Below, one piece after another: positions 1-11,586 of a DNA stretch of 64,000 nt. The notes beneath the pieces were generated by a model. The model ran no database searches, was not told where the DNA came from, and saw nothing but the letters and a program-made list of their open reading frames with translations. This stretch comes from Rhizopus arrhizus (Eukaryota > Mucoromycota > Mucoromycetes > Mucorales > Rhizopodaceae): contig JAKZZE010000029.1 in the NCBI GenBank assembly GCA_024220505.1, positions 496,001 through 560,000 on the forward strand, in the 5' to 3' direction. The position numbers were made by a program, and so were the translations under genes. The first letter of the stretch is position 1. Every line of letters begins with the position of its first letter.

Positions 1-22
1 GATAATAATATGTTTCATGTAG

Positions 23-1504
23 GTATCTAAATTGATCGTGGGACGTAACGGTATTGTATCTACGCCTGCTGCTTCAAATATCATTCGTAAGCGCAAAGCT
101 ACCGGTGGTATCCTCTTGACTGCCTCTCATAACCCTGGTGGACCTGATAACGATTTTGGTATCAAGTACAATTGTTCTAATGGAGGTCCAGCTCCTGAAT
201 CTGTAACTGACAAAATTTATGAAATCACTAAAACTATCAAAGAACTCAAGTTGGCTACTGACGTACCTCATATCGATTTTTCTCAACTGGGCACTCAGAC
301 TGTGGGAGACATGACGATTGAGATCATTGATGGTGTTGATGATTATGTGGAGTTGATGAAGGACATATTTGACTTTGATGCTATCAAGGACTTCTTTGCC
401 AAAAACAAAGATTTCAAGATACTCTTTGATGGTATGAATGGTGTCACTGGACCTTACGGATATCGTTTATTTGTCGAGGAATTTGGATTGCCCGAATCCA
501 GTGTGATGCGTTGTAAGCCTCTGCCTGACTTTGGTGGTGCACACCCTGATCCAAACTTGACTTATGCTCATGACTTGGTAGAAGCAGTAGAAAAGCAAGG
601 TCTTGATTTTGGTGCTGCCTCAGATGGTGATGGTGATCGTAATATGATTATTGGTAAAAACGCCTTCGTGACCCCTTCCGATAGTGTAGCTATCATTGCT
701 CACTATGCTAAGGATGCTATTCCTTATTTTAAAAAGAACGGTGTCAATGGCTTAGCTCGCTCTATGCCTACCTCTCAAGCTGTGGACTTGGTGGCAAAGA
801 GAATGGGTGTTGAACACTTTGAAGTTCCTACTGGCTGGAAATTCTTTGGTAATTTGATGGATGCTGGACGTTGTTCTGTTTGCGGCGAAGAGTCATTTGG
901 TACAGGCTCTGATCATATTCGTGAAAAGGATGGTCTCTGGGCTATTTTAGGTAAGCATCCTATCCTATTACCTTTATATAATTTACTAACCTTTTTTTTT
1001 TTAGCCTGGTTAAGTATCATTACACATGTTAATAAAGAAAAGAAAGCTGGCGTGCAAGACATTCTTCAAGACCATTACCATATCTACGGACGCAATTTCT
1101 TTTCAAGATACGATTACGAGGAGGTAGACGGTAAAGGAGCTGAAGAAATGGTCAATCGACTTCGCGAATTGATTGAAAAGAAGGAATTGGTTAATAAGAC
1201 AGTTGGTCAATTCACAATAGCTGCTGCAGATGATTTTGAATACTTGGATCCTATTGACGGCAGTGTTTCAAAGAAGCAAGGTGTTCGTGTTATCTTTAAA
1301 GATGGTTCACGTATCGTGATCCGTTTGTCTGGTACTGGCTCACAAGGTGCTACTGTTCGACTTTATGTTGAGAAATATTCAAATGATAGCTCAGAATATA
1401 CCAAGGATACTCAGGCTGCATTGAAGCCTTTGATTGATGTTGCATTGGAACTGTCTCAACTTGAAAGATACACTGGACGCAAGGAACCTACAGTTATCAC
1501 ATAA
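23..1504 (+). CDS. Phosphoglucomutase, 5' end cut off by the window edge
   Basis: Interconverts glucose-1-phosphate and glucose-6-phosphate in the cytosol, feeding glycogen, trehalose and UDP-glucose synthesis. The visible part starts just after an intron acceptor at 21-22. It carries all the alpha-D-phosphohexomutase landmarks in order: active-site phosphoserine loop TASHNPGG, metal loop DGDGDR, sugar-binding GEESFGTGSDHIREKDGLW, and phosphate-binding RLSGTGSQGATVRL. Exons are 23-950 and 1005-1504. The 54-nt intron 951-1004 has a CTAAC branch site and a TTTTAG acceptor. Removing it restores WAIL-AWLSI at the family-conserved position. The family is about 550-570 residues long, so roughly 80 N-terminal residues lie outside the window. 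The intron is a multiple of three and has no stop codon, so its retention would not break the frame. The next gene is convergent, 147 bp away. The family call is very safe. Confidence 0.96.
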   Translation, partial: VSKLIVGRNGIVSTPAASNIIRKRKATGGILLTASHNPGGPDNDFGIKYNCSNGGPAPESVTDKIYEITKTIKELKLATDVPHIDFSQLGTQTVGDMTIEIIDGVDDYVELMKDIFDFDAIKDFFAKNKDFKILFDGMNGVTGPYGYRLFVEEFGLPESSVMRCKPLPDFGGAHPDPNLTYAHDLVEAVEKQGLDFGAASDGDGDRNMIIGKNAFVTPSDSVAIIAHYAKDAIPYFKKNGVNGLARSMPTSQAVDLVAKRMGVEHFEVPTGWKFFGNLMDAGRCSVCGEESFGTGSDHIREKDGLWAILGKHPILLPLYNLLTFFFLAWLSIITHVNKEKKAGVQDILQDHYHIYGRNFFSRYDYEEVDGKGAEEMVNRLRELIEKKELVNKTVGQFTIAAADDFEYLDPIDGSVSKKQGVRVIFKDGSRIVIRLSGTGSQGATVRLYVEKYSNDSSEYTKDTQAALKPLIDVALELSQLERYTGRKEPTVIT

Positions 1505-1651
1505 AAAATATGTATATTTTTCAAATAAATCCATTTTATACTTTTAATGCTCAAAAGAAAAGGTTCAGTTTTATTGGTCAATGCTGATAACCATGGATAT
1601 GTTTATATTTCAATAGGATCATCAATTTACATGCATATGATTTACTTCAAA

Positions 1652-2765
1652 TTAAAGCTTAGACTTTGGAGCTGTCTTTGTGTTACGACTCCAGGGAACA
1701 ATCGTGCATTGATGTCTACAAATAATTTTTTTTAAAAAAGGATTGCTGGATGTATTCAACTTTTTTTTTTTTTTACCTGGTAAGAGCCAAAATATTTCCA
1801 TTCCTGTCCCATAATTGACCATCAATGTCACATCGATTGTTAATGATGTGTGGTGCAACAAAGTAAGCCAAAACTTCCTTGATGTCATTCTTGATTTTTG
1901 CCTTGAATTGTACTTCTAATTGCATGGTAGCACTCCAGACGGGACCACCATGAACTTTTTCACCAAGCATGATGGGTGGAGGTATAAACATATCACACCA
2001 ATAAGGGATACTCTTGAAATCAACCAATCTGCCATCAGAGAAGCCTATCCTTTGATTCACCACTGCCTTACCAGCCTTATCCTTTGTGCCGATATAACGT
2101 GGGTCTAGGTGCACAGTGAGATATTCTGCCATAAACTCGAGTTTAGAGGGAACCAAATGTTCCTCAGAGAAAGGTTTTGGGTTGTCTGTGAATAATGTCA
2201 ATCCTGTTTCTGAATCCATGTTTCCCATGGTGATGATCGATTGTACTTGTTCTGTCCACTCTGAAGCTTCATAGTCCTTCACATTCTTTAAGGGAAGCTT
2301 TACGTCTTTCTTTTGCTTGAGTGATGCTCTGACAACACAGTATCCTTTCTTGCTCATCTTAATTTCCGTGACTTCAACAATAAAGTGGCCAATAGCAGAT
2401 TTTTTGAGGTAAAAGCAATTCATGGCTATAGGGTCCTTTTGATGTTTTTGTGAAAAGTGATCAATCACACTGCCGAGTAAGATTGAGGCTACGTAGCCAC
2501 CCTATACATGAAGAGGAATCAGCTCTTGATTATTAAATTTCTCTCTCTCTCTTTTTTTTTACATTGGGTGCCTCACCAATACACCAAGCCTATATCCAGA
2601 AAGAATAGTTAATGAAATATAAATAAATTAAGTTTCATAGCTTACACGATCAATGGCGCCTGCAAAGATATGTGATTTATCATTCGCTTGTCCCAAGTAA
2701 GCAGTATGGGTGACCTTATCAAAAGCAGATATTTCTTGTGTTGTAACGGATGATAAGGAACTCAT
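1652..2765 (-). CDS. Acyl-CoA thioesterase (TesB/4HBT_3-like) with C-terminal SKL
   Basis: Probable acyl-CoA thioesterase releasing free fatty acids from CoA esters. Exons on the minus strand are 2765-2646, 2501-1777 and 1715-1652, giving 302 residues. All junctions are in phase with GT/AG ends. The N-terminal part contains the hotdog-type opening (FDKVTHTAYLGQ, FAGAIDR, GGYVASILLGSVIDHF), and the C-terminal half ends the second hotdog (DIDGQLWDRNGNILALTR). The last small exon adds HQCTIVPWSRNTKTAPKSKL. The final tripeptide SKL is a textbook type 1 peroxisomal signal, so the enzyme probably acts in peroxisomal lipid turnover. If the last intron (1716-1776) is kept, translation stops at once at a TAA inside the donor site and SKL is lost. 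Family assignment rests on overall pattern rather than on a catalytic residue I can prove. Neighbours are convergent phosphoglucomutase and the GATA gene upstream. Confidence 0.82.
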
Positions 2766-3390
2766 GGCAATAAAAGAAAAGGCGGAAAAATGTAAAAGGT
2801 TTGAAGATAATTATATTATATAATCTGGGAAAATTTTCAACCCTCTTTTGTAGTTCCGAGCCAAACCTTTCGTTCTGTCTTAGTCACAGACGAGATAGCT
2901 GTGCAGCATTAGAATAAACTCTCTTACAAAAATAAAATCACAGAAAATAGCACTCAAAACCAACATTTTTGCTTGCGTATTCTTTGTGTTTCTATTCAAC
3001 TAAAGATAGATTATGTAGTTGGTTTAGTAAACCTGATGAAGCTTCCTTGTGCATAACCTCAAAATCCAGTTCAGGAACTGAATTGAGAGGAGATTGTAAA
3101 TTTTGAGTACCGTAACCCAAGAAGAATGCCACTCATGAAAACAGATTATGTAATGCTAGAAAGTTTTATACTTACAAATTGACCCAATCTAATACAATCT
3201 CTTCAGAATGAAAAGTATTAACACACGTATGAAAGCTCTATTTTTTCTTTCTTTGACATAAAAAAGAAATTACAAAAAAAAGCAGATTTTTTAAATAAGT
3301 TTACAGATAATTTTTTTTTTACAGCCTTTACTGCAGAATGAATAAATAAAATATTTACAAAAATTTATTCTAGATTTTCTTCATCTATTG
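2766..3390. other. Intergenic stretch between thioesterase and GATA gene
   Basis: AT-rich DNA without a supportable gene. It should hold the thioesterase promoter (next to 2766) and the 3' region of the GATA gene. Short T and A runs occur near 3240-3370. I see no RNA gene or repeat. Confidence 0.6.
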
Positions 3391-5171
3391 TTATTTAGTA
3401 TTGTTACTAGACATCATAAGGATACCAGTACCAGGCAAAGCCGAGTCAGTATGCTTATGTCCTGTCTTACTAGATAATAACGCTTGCTGATCGTAATATC
3501 TAGGTCGCTTATCAAAATGACCTACTTCAGATTGTTCTTTGTCATTTGCAATTAGTGTTTCTGTCCTTTGACGTTTCTTAATAACATCTGTCTTCATTGA
3601 TAACGGTCTCTTTTCATTATGTAATTTATAACTATCAAACGTGTTATTCATCTTTCCTTTCCAAATAACATTTTAAACAAAACTTACTATAAACCACACG
3701 CATTGCACAACGGAGATCCTTCTGCATTTCGACGCCAAAGAGGTGTTTTATTCGTACCGCAATTAGAACATACTGTGCCACTAGGCCTGTTGTCTTCATC
3801 AACAGAATCTTCCGTCATGTTATTGGTATTAGGTGAAATGCTGTTTATTTTCATTTGTTTAGGTCTGTGAGCATTATGTAACCTTAAACTACAAACCAGG
3901 AGAAAATTAATCAGACATTAGAACAAGTCTATTTATAGTACAGTCATCATCACTTACTATAAACCGCAAGCATTACATAAAATTTGAGCATTTGCTGATC
4001 GTCTCCACAATGGTGTAGAACTTGCTCCACAGTTACTGCAAACCGGCATTTGATTGTTTTCTTCATCAATAGCAGGATGAGTGGCCGTAGCATGATTTGT
4101 CGAGGCTGCTTTAGGTGAATTATTTCTTTTTAAAGAGGATTGGGTTGCTGAAGAGACTTTAAATGTTCCATAATAATGTGTTGGCATCCTTTGTTTTGAA
4201 ATAAAATCGAGATCTTTAGTAGCCAAAGTATTATTATTATTAGTGCTAGTACTGCTACTGCTACTACTACTGCTACTTGCAGGCTGCTGATGTTGCTGTA
4301 ATTGTGCTTGTGGTTGAAGCTGTGCCCTGTTTAAGGAGTGTGGTGATAATAACCTTTCAGCAGAGGCTAGAGTTTCCTTGGGTAATGAAGCTAATATTTT
4401 GTTATAAAGTGTGAGATTTGGTAAACTGCTAAGAGCGGCTGCTGTGAGTGCTACTGATGATGGTTCAGTATAAGTCACATCACTGACTAATAGAGGATTT
4501 TGTGTGATATTGGCTGTGTTTTGCTGTTGTTGTTGGGTAGGAAATGAAACCAAAGGGTTCATGTTATTTTGTACTAAATGATTTCCATGTTGAAAATTAT
4601 TTGTTGGATACGATGAGTAAGCAGGTAGAGAGGAGCATGAGGAATAAGACACTTGATCTGATAAAAATTGTGGCCGTTCTAATTGATATGACGTGGCACT
4701 CGTTAGTCCAGGAAAAGCTGTATTGGTAAGCATTGTATCATTCAAATGATCATCATTTAATGGACAAAATATGTCTGTCAACTGAACCATCTGGTCGTTT
4801 GCTTGATCTGACGTAAATTGATTGAGTGTAAAATTTTCGGTTGGTCCCGCAGGCAAATCACAATCTAAACTAGTTATTCCGTGTTGATATTGTTGTATTT
4901 GCCGCATTGTATTATCCACAACCTGACTTATCTCTTTCTTGTATCTTATCCTGTCGCGTTCATATTGTTTAGCTTTTACTTCTTTAGCTACTGTGACATT
5001 TTGCCTGAACCAAAGTCGCCAAGATAAATTTTCTAATCTTGAGCCATTTTCAAGTGAATCTTTTACTTTTGTACAAACTCGCCATGTCTTTGAAAGTTCA
5101 TCTTGGTTTAAATTAGAGAAATTTAGAGATGCTTCGTCTTCTTGTTGAAGTTTTAATACAAGAGGTGACAT
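3391..5171 (-). CDS. GATA-type transcription factor with two zinc fingers and an AreA-like N-terminus
   Basis: DNA-binding regulator, probably of the AreA/NIT2-like nitrogen group. Exons are 5171-3958, 3888-3688 and 3631-3391, giving 551 residues. The N-terminus has a WRLWFRQN patch, like the fungal GATA_AreA (DUF1752) domain. The middle is low-complexity, rich in Q, N and S. Finger 1 is [15 protein letters not shown]...CNACGLY and finger 2 is [15 protein letters not shown]...CNACGLY, both with a 17-residue loop. Finger 2 continues into [15 protein letters not shown], the basic tail of fungal GATA factors. Both fingers are interrupted by an intron at exactly the same place, inside the Tyr codon of CNACGLY. 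The linker between the fingers has no cysteines, which argues against an SREA/URBS1-type iron repressor, where a cysteine-rich linker is diagnostic. The specific pathway is inferred only. Confidence 0.9.
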
Positions 5172-7515
5172 TACAAAATATTAAAAATAGTAAGAAAAAA
5201 ATTGTAAAAAAAAAAAGAGAGAGAGAGAGAAATAAATTTAGAACAATCGAGACACTGAGCCAATGATGTTTGAAAATCAACGAATGGTAAGCGGCATGAA
5301 TTTTACAATTCCTTTTTTGAAGGATAAATAATTTTACCTTGAGTTTACGTAGCCCTTCCCTATTAATCCATAGTTGTTTAATTGGAATAAGTCATTTTAT
5401 TGCTTTAATCTACCAAGTAGCTTAGTTAATGATACAAATACGTAATAAAATAACTTATTATGGTGATTCATTTTGTTTATTTGAAGTTCCTAAAAAAGCT
5501 TATTATTCTCTCTCAGATTGGTAAGGTTTCTATTTCCATCTTTTAGTATCAATAAAGAATGATTATAGAACATGAATGTGAGAACACAATAAAGAATAAA
5601 TACTAACAGTGAAACCAAAGAATATGTCTCTACAACTAGCTTCTTATATCACTACTATATATTTGTACTAAGTTGCTAAGGTGGATATGAAGCTTGATTT
5701 CTTCAACAGTATTTATTCACTCATAACTTTACTTGTTATATGTAAATTAAGAATCACACTCTTTTGAAGCCGATTCTCTCCATAAAATACCACTGCCTCC
5801 AATTTCCATTACTTTTGAGTTTGCAATGTACCATTTTAACACAGTTACTACAAAACTCTATTTTCTTTTTACAATTCTTTGGCTTTTGTATTCATTTATT
5901 AATTAAATGAATTTCAGCTTGATTTGTTATAAATATGATTAAGGGAACAAAGCTCTAACTAATTTAAAGGCATCCTGCACGAATAGGGGGGTTTTTTTTT
6001 TCAAGAAAGGGCAAACGCATAACATTTAGTTTTCAAATGAAATCACATGAAAAACATTGCTCTTTTTTTTTTTTTTTTCAAAACACTTTGCTCATTCGTG
6101 GACATTCATTGTCAGCTTTAGACGCATGAATTCTGAATCTCACCTTTTAATGAAAGATCTTGGTAGGATTTAAAACAGATGTTTATAAACCTTCATCATC
6201 ATTTGTAAGATCAATATAGGATTTATGTATAATTATAAAAGGTTACAAACATATAATTGCCACATTCTCTTAGAGTTGATTTTACAGTATGCTTTTGAAA
6301 TACGAATATTAAAAAAAAGGAGTAAAACGCGAACTTTGGCATTCAAAAATACCTTTTTACATATCATAGAGAGTCCCTTGTCAGTTTCATAAATGACAAA
6401 CTCGTTTACCTTTTTTTCATGACGGTATATCAACTATACAAGAATATTTCAAAAAAAAAAAAAAGCTTATTTCACAGTTTACTTTATGGGTGCTCAATCT
6501 AAGAGACTTTTATAAGTGCTCATTTCATTTTCACCAACTTGTATTAAGCAGTAGGAATTAAGTTTACAAACGATATTTTTCTTTTTTGATATGAATATAC
6601 TATACAAACTCTAGCAATTATGAACAAAAAGAATTATCAAAATTGTGTAATTGTCCATATTAATTTAATAAACAGTCTTTGACTTTGTTTACTATGCAAT
6701 ACTCAACAGATTATTATGCTAATATTACTTGCAAATGCGATCTCAGCGCTCCATATAACCCATAGCTGTATACATGCCAAATATAAATCAAAAGACTAAG
6801 AGAAGAACAATATGAAAATATTGGATGTATAGAAAGCCAAAAAAAAAACATTAGAGTTTCAAGGCCCAATTGCTACAGAGATAATAGCTTAATAAGTAGG
6901 TCAATTTGGTATTGTTATTATCACAGTATTGAATTCAAGTAATGCCAAAATAGCTAACCTAAAATCAAGAAAATATTTTAAGGACAACATAAAATAGAAG
7001 GTGGGAAGAAAACAATGAATTTAGACAAAAAGGAATACTAATGCTAGAATAAATTGTTGTGGATCTCTTTAGGTCTAATGTTTGTACTTGCAATAATTCA
7101 TTTTGCAAAACGTGAGAGTACAAGAACTGGTAGATATTTTATCCTTTTATAATGGCGCAGCACCAACATCAGTTGTATACAAGATTTTCGAAAAGATTAA
7201 TTCAAGAAAAGTTAGCAATACTAAGTTACTAATACTATAGTACCCATAATGTAATAATCATGAAGCATGAGCTGTTTTCAATAGCTCTTTTGATAAACTA
7301 TATCAAAAGCAAATCGGAGTAGAAGAAATACAATGCTTTTATTGGTCAAAGTGTATTTTCTTTGGCGATTATAAAAATTAAAAGGCACAGCTTTCTCTTT
7401 TGATTTTTTTTTCTTCACTTCAGTATAAACGATGATTACTAATAATAAACCTTCTAACGTATGCAAAAAAAATAAAGAAAAGTATTTTGTTACTAAATTT
7501 CTAGGTGAATAGACT
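5172..7515. other. Intergenic region, 2.3 kb, no gene seen
   Basis: AT-rich, with GA and T runs just upstream of the GATA start (about 5200-5230) and T tracts near 5990 and 6061-6080. No exon chain or RNA gene could be supported. The right end has a good branch/acceptor pair (TACTAAATTTCTAG, ending about 7504), suggesting a 5'-UTR intron for the CHY gene that follows. Confidence 0.5.
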
Positions 7516-7596
7516 ATGGATCAAGAAACAAAAAGAAAGCTTGAGTTAATACAGTTAGAAACTCGATACAAGTCAACATATCAAATTATAAAGTAA
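7516..7596 (+). other. Short in-frame upstream reading frame before the CHY gene
   Basis: Twenty-six codons starting MDQETKRKLELIQLETRYK and ending in TAA, in the same frame as the CHY protein and only two codons before its ATG at 7603. The start context (A at -3, G at +4) is stronger than that of 7603. All GT sites inside it are in the wrong phase to be spliced to the AG at 7599-7600. It is therefore a 5' leader frame, a readthrough extension or an inactivating stop. Sequence alone does not decide. Confidence 0.5.
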
Positions 7597-7602
7597 ACAG
7601 GA

Positions 7603-10180
7603 ATGAATTATCCAATTTCTTGGTTTACTAAACATATATATAGAGAAGACGATAAGGAAACTGTGGTTAGACTGGCAATCAAGCCCACTGATCCTGATTT
7701 TCCTTTTGAATTGGATTCACTTCAAATACAAATTTATATACCTAAAGATTATCCTTCAACCAAATGTAGAATACAAGTATTGAATTCAGATATTCCTAAA
7801 GGCTTTGCAATGTAAGGAAAAGCGAGAAAAAAGTAACATGTAATTGACGGATTTATTTTTTATTCAAGTAATCTTGAGAAAGGTTATTCAGCCCAAGTAG
7901 AGAATTCGAGTGCACACCAAACACTTGTTCGACAGATGAATTGGCTTGATAGAAATATGGAAAATTTACTTCAACAAGCACCAGCACCTACAGTTCGTTT
8001 CATATCTCACATGAAAACCGATCATGCCGCAGCAGCTGAACCGCAGCAGGAACGATATCAACCAGATTCCGTTACCACGAAACCTTTGTCGCATCAATCA
8101 TCTGTGGTTAATTTACCAAAGCAGCCAGAGCCCGTTGCAACTTCATCAAAACAGCCTTCAGTTCCTACAAAGCAACCTTCAGCTTCTTCTTCGGAACAAA
8201 TTTTATCCCATTCAAAGCAACCTTTAGCTTCTTCATCAAAGCCAACCGCTGTTTCTACTTTAGATCAAGAGGAAGAGAAGGCGGCCAAATATACAGAAGA
8301 AGAAAAATCAAATGCAAGTAAAAGACGCAAACGAGAAATAAAGCAACTTCAAACACGATTCTGTGACTCCTTTAAAACAGTGAGGTAAGAAAGCAATGTT
8401 TGGATCTTATTTTCTTTCACGACATTTAACCTTTCTTTGATAGATCAAATAAGGATGAGACAACAGTAGCATTGACACTTGAGGTCAATGATGTAGACTT
8501 TACGCATGAACAGAAGTTGGGTGGAAAACAATTGAACATAAAATATCACATACCCACACTTTATCCACTTGAAACCTGTACTATTGATATTGAAAATAGA
8601 AACATAGATGACACCCGGAAAAGGTAGCTTCTAAATGTGAGATTTCTCCTTTATTAAATAACCTCGTTTTTCATTACGCTTAGTTGGATTCAAGAAGGAT
8701 TTGCTGCACATGTTCAAGATAAAGACAATAGCTTATTTGAAAATTTGAATTGGTTAAATCGCCATTTGGAGTTTTTGATTAGTGTACCACCTGCAAAAAT
8801 AAAGACCCAAGAAGAAGTGGAAACAGACAAGATGGCAGCTGCGCAACAAAAAGTTCTCAAACCACCAACAACGCAACAAAAAAAATCAATGCTCTCTGTT
8901 TCTGCGCCTATGTTTGTGCCCCAACAGGGACAAAAGAAAAAGATGTTACTGTTTGATGAAGAGGATAGTGTGAAGCGTAATAAGGTTATCATTGTGAATG
9001 ATCCAAGTTATGTTGTTGATGATCAAGATGAATCCAGCGAAGAAGAAAGTGATGAAGAAGAAACAACTAGTTCAGAAGAGGAAGGTGAATCGAGTGAACA
9101 TAAATTGGTAGGGATATCTCAGCCACCCAAAATTAAAAGAGGAACAGATGTACGACTGGTTGATCCAGTCTTGGACAATGTATCTTTATTCCGCTGCAGT
9201 GTGCTTCATGTGGTAGTAAAGTGTGCGCGTTGTAAAAACACTACGGATATCGAGAACATCAAACCAGAGCAAGATGATGGAGTTGCAGGCAGTAGCAAGA
9301 CAAAGACAGAAAGATGGATATCATGTCCAACATGCTCCTCAATTATGGGTGTCAAGTTTTTTGCAGGTAACTAGTAAACTAAAGAAACTTTTATGAGAGT
9401 CTAAATACATTTCTTTATAGAATTTGTTCATCAAGGAATGAAATCACTCGGTTTACTTCAATTGGCCGGTTGTTCAGCTTATGACATCTTACCTTCATCC
9501 TACATTGGCACTTGTGGGCAATGTATGACGGACATGACATCCGCCATTCGATTATCCCCTCACGATACACCACATACAGTAGGATGCTTCTCATGCCATA
9601 CTAAAATGACATTTGGATTGGGAGAGTATCGCTTTGTGAAGATAGGAACAGAAGGCGGGGAGAGATTGACAGCAGATGAATCGCAAGTGATGAAGTTGAA
9701 AAAGAAAAAGAAGAGAGAAGAAGCCCTCGTTATAGGCGAGCCTCTGCCAGATCAAGGTACTTGTTCTCATTACCGTAAATCCAAACGCTGGTTCCGATTT
9801 CCATGTTGCCACAAGCTATACCCTTGTGATATATGCCATGATAGTAATGAAGATCACTCTTATGAATTAGCAAGACGGCATGTATGTGGAATGTGCTCAA
9901 GGGAACAGGCCATTGTCATTGGTAAACCTTGTTCCTGCGGTCATGAATTTGAAAAGGCTATTCACAAGGGTGCATTTTGGGAAGGCGGCAAAGGAGTAAG
10001 AAATAAAGATGTGATGAGTAGAAAGGTAAACAAAAAAAAACCCCTCATAGGCTGCTTTTATTAATACAGTTACATTTATATTCAAAGGATCCTCGCAAAT
10101 ACAAAGGTGTAGGAAAAACAGTGTCAAAGAAGCAAGATAGAGTAGGTACTAGTGGGAAAGAACGTAGACAATCAGATTAA
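7603..10180 (+). CDS. CHY zinc-finger protein with RWD-like regions
   Basis: Zinc-binding protein with a C-terminal CHY finger (CSHYRKSKRWFRFPCC through CDICHD, HVCGMCSREQ and CSCGHEF). Exons are 7603-7811, 7869-8384, 8444-8623, 8684-9366, 9421-10025 and 10088-10180, giving 761 residues, all in phase. Two RWD-like segments appear, one in exon 1 (FPFELDSLQIQIYIPKDYPS) and one in exon 3 (LNIKYHIPTLYPLETC). They are separated by an S/Q/P-rich linker. After them come an acidic stretch (residues EESDEEE) and cysteine pairs (CARCKN, CPTC, CGQC, CFSCH) before the CHY finger. CHY fingers are known from ubiquitin ligases and redox/zinc proteins; the cellular job here is unknown. The start is uncertain: an in-frame ATG with a better start context lies at 7516 but is followed by TAA at 7594-7596. 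Confidence 0.88.
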
Positions 10181-10449
10181 AAAATAAGGCAATGCAAGAC
10201 CTACTGAATGTATTGTTTATGTTGTATAATACCAATAAACCACGTAATACCTGCTTCAAATATTAACAGAAATGGCCTTTACGACTTCCTATGTATTTAA
10301 AAAATCTGTCGTATCCCAACATACTTTAAACATGATTCATATTCAATTCATAAGAAATCAGAATAGTGAATGCTTTACAAAGATTTATTACAGTCTTTTC
10401 TCTATTATTCGGTCATAACTAATTCCACTCCTTTAATTCAATACAAGTT

Positions 10450-10705
10450 GTTTTAATATAGCTCCTGATGCAATGAGACATAAATGAAAAATAGATCTAC
10501 TTAAATAATTATAAACAGTCCACTTGCATAACCAGGAACAGGTCTTCATACTAAAATTTATTCATGCTAGATCTACAGCTATAATTAATTAAAGTATCTT
10601 GAAAAGGATTTAATTGAATCTTCATGAAAAGGATATAAATACCAGATACAATAATATTAAATAAAAATACAACTTTTTAAGTCTCGTTGAATTTTATAGT
10701 CTTTT
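10450..10705 (-). repeat. Dispersed repeat, inverted copy of 38515-38740
   Basis: The minus strand of this stretch matches about 38515-38740 read on the plus strand. The core block, roughly 10511-10635, differs at only about eight positions by eye, and seven of these are transitions. The match continues on both sides with small gaps: ATGAGACATAAATGAAAAAT on one side, CGTTGAATTTTATA on the other. No terminal duplication was identified. The other copy lies directly 5' of the decayed repeat-family gene at 38.8 kb, so this is probably a flank or fragment of the same mobile family. Confidence 0.75.
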
Positions 10706-11535
10706 TATTCTTACGAGATAACACAAAATCCTTATTGCTTGGGTAACTCGTCTTCTATTTTAAAATGCAATGGCGTGTGTTCAATATCAAATCAGGAATT
10801 ATATTTACTTTAAGCTTTGAATGGTCTATAATCCGACAAATCATTGCGTGTATTAATTTAATTTCAAAGTAACAGACTGTATTATCTTTGTGTTTGCTTG
10901 GTAGCTATATCAAAAAAGCTGTAAGAACAAAGACATTATGTATTGAAATACTACTAGCATGCTATATACTGTTGGTTAATCACTTTGAGATGAATAGGAG
11001 GAAACAGGTAGCAATTCAAAGAGCGAGAATTGAACATGTCTAAGCATATAACCTCATATTCTTTTATTATTGATAGTAGAAAAACAGAGCACATTGTAAA
11101 TAGAACGACATTAAAATAGCAGTAAATATAAAGCTTGATGTGTACACAAAAATCCAAGATGTCTTGCTTCTATTCATATATAATGCTTTGTGTATACATT
11201 CATCAGTGTGAATGATAGTTTTGTAAGTTGGGCTTTTTACTTTGTGGCATTCAATCTCACGCATGGATACTTTGTAGAATATACAGTTATCAACTCTAAC
11301 CGATACTGAGTCTCATTAAGCATACATTACAGTGATAATTTATTATTAAAACTATAACGCAAACGAAAAGTTTTCTTAAATCTGTATATCAATAAAGTTT
11401 TAAAACTGCTAGAGGAATGTTTGTTTTCATCAAGCGTTATTACATTCTTGCAGATAATTATGTAGCAAGTAGCAAAGAACCAAGCGCTTGAATAACAATC
11501 TTTTTGTAAATAGTCTCTTTGGAAAGTATAATTTT

Positions 11536-11536
<1 letters not shown>

Positions 11537-11585
<49 letters not shown>
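11537..11585. repeat. Homopolymer run of 49 T
   Basis: Uninterrupted T run directly counted from the sequence. Read on the minus strand it is a poly(A) that follows the compositionally different insertion at 11586-12100. Confidence 0.95.

Positions 11586-11586
<1 letters not shown>

Noticed and set aside
3391..5171. SREA/URBS1-type iron regulator as identity for the two-finger GATA factor
   Set aside because: The linker between the fingers lacks the conserved cysteine-rich motif of that group.
7593..7600. An 8-nt intron (GTAAACAG) removing the UAA ahead of the CHY gene
   Set aside because: Removal shifts the frame away from the conserved protein, and the length is not plausible for a spliceosomal intron.
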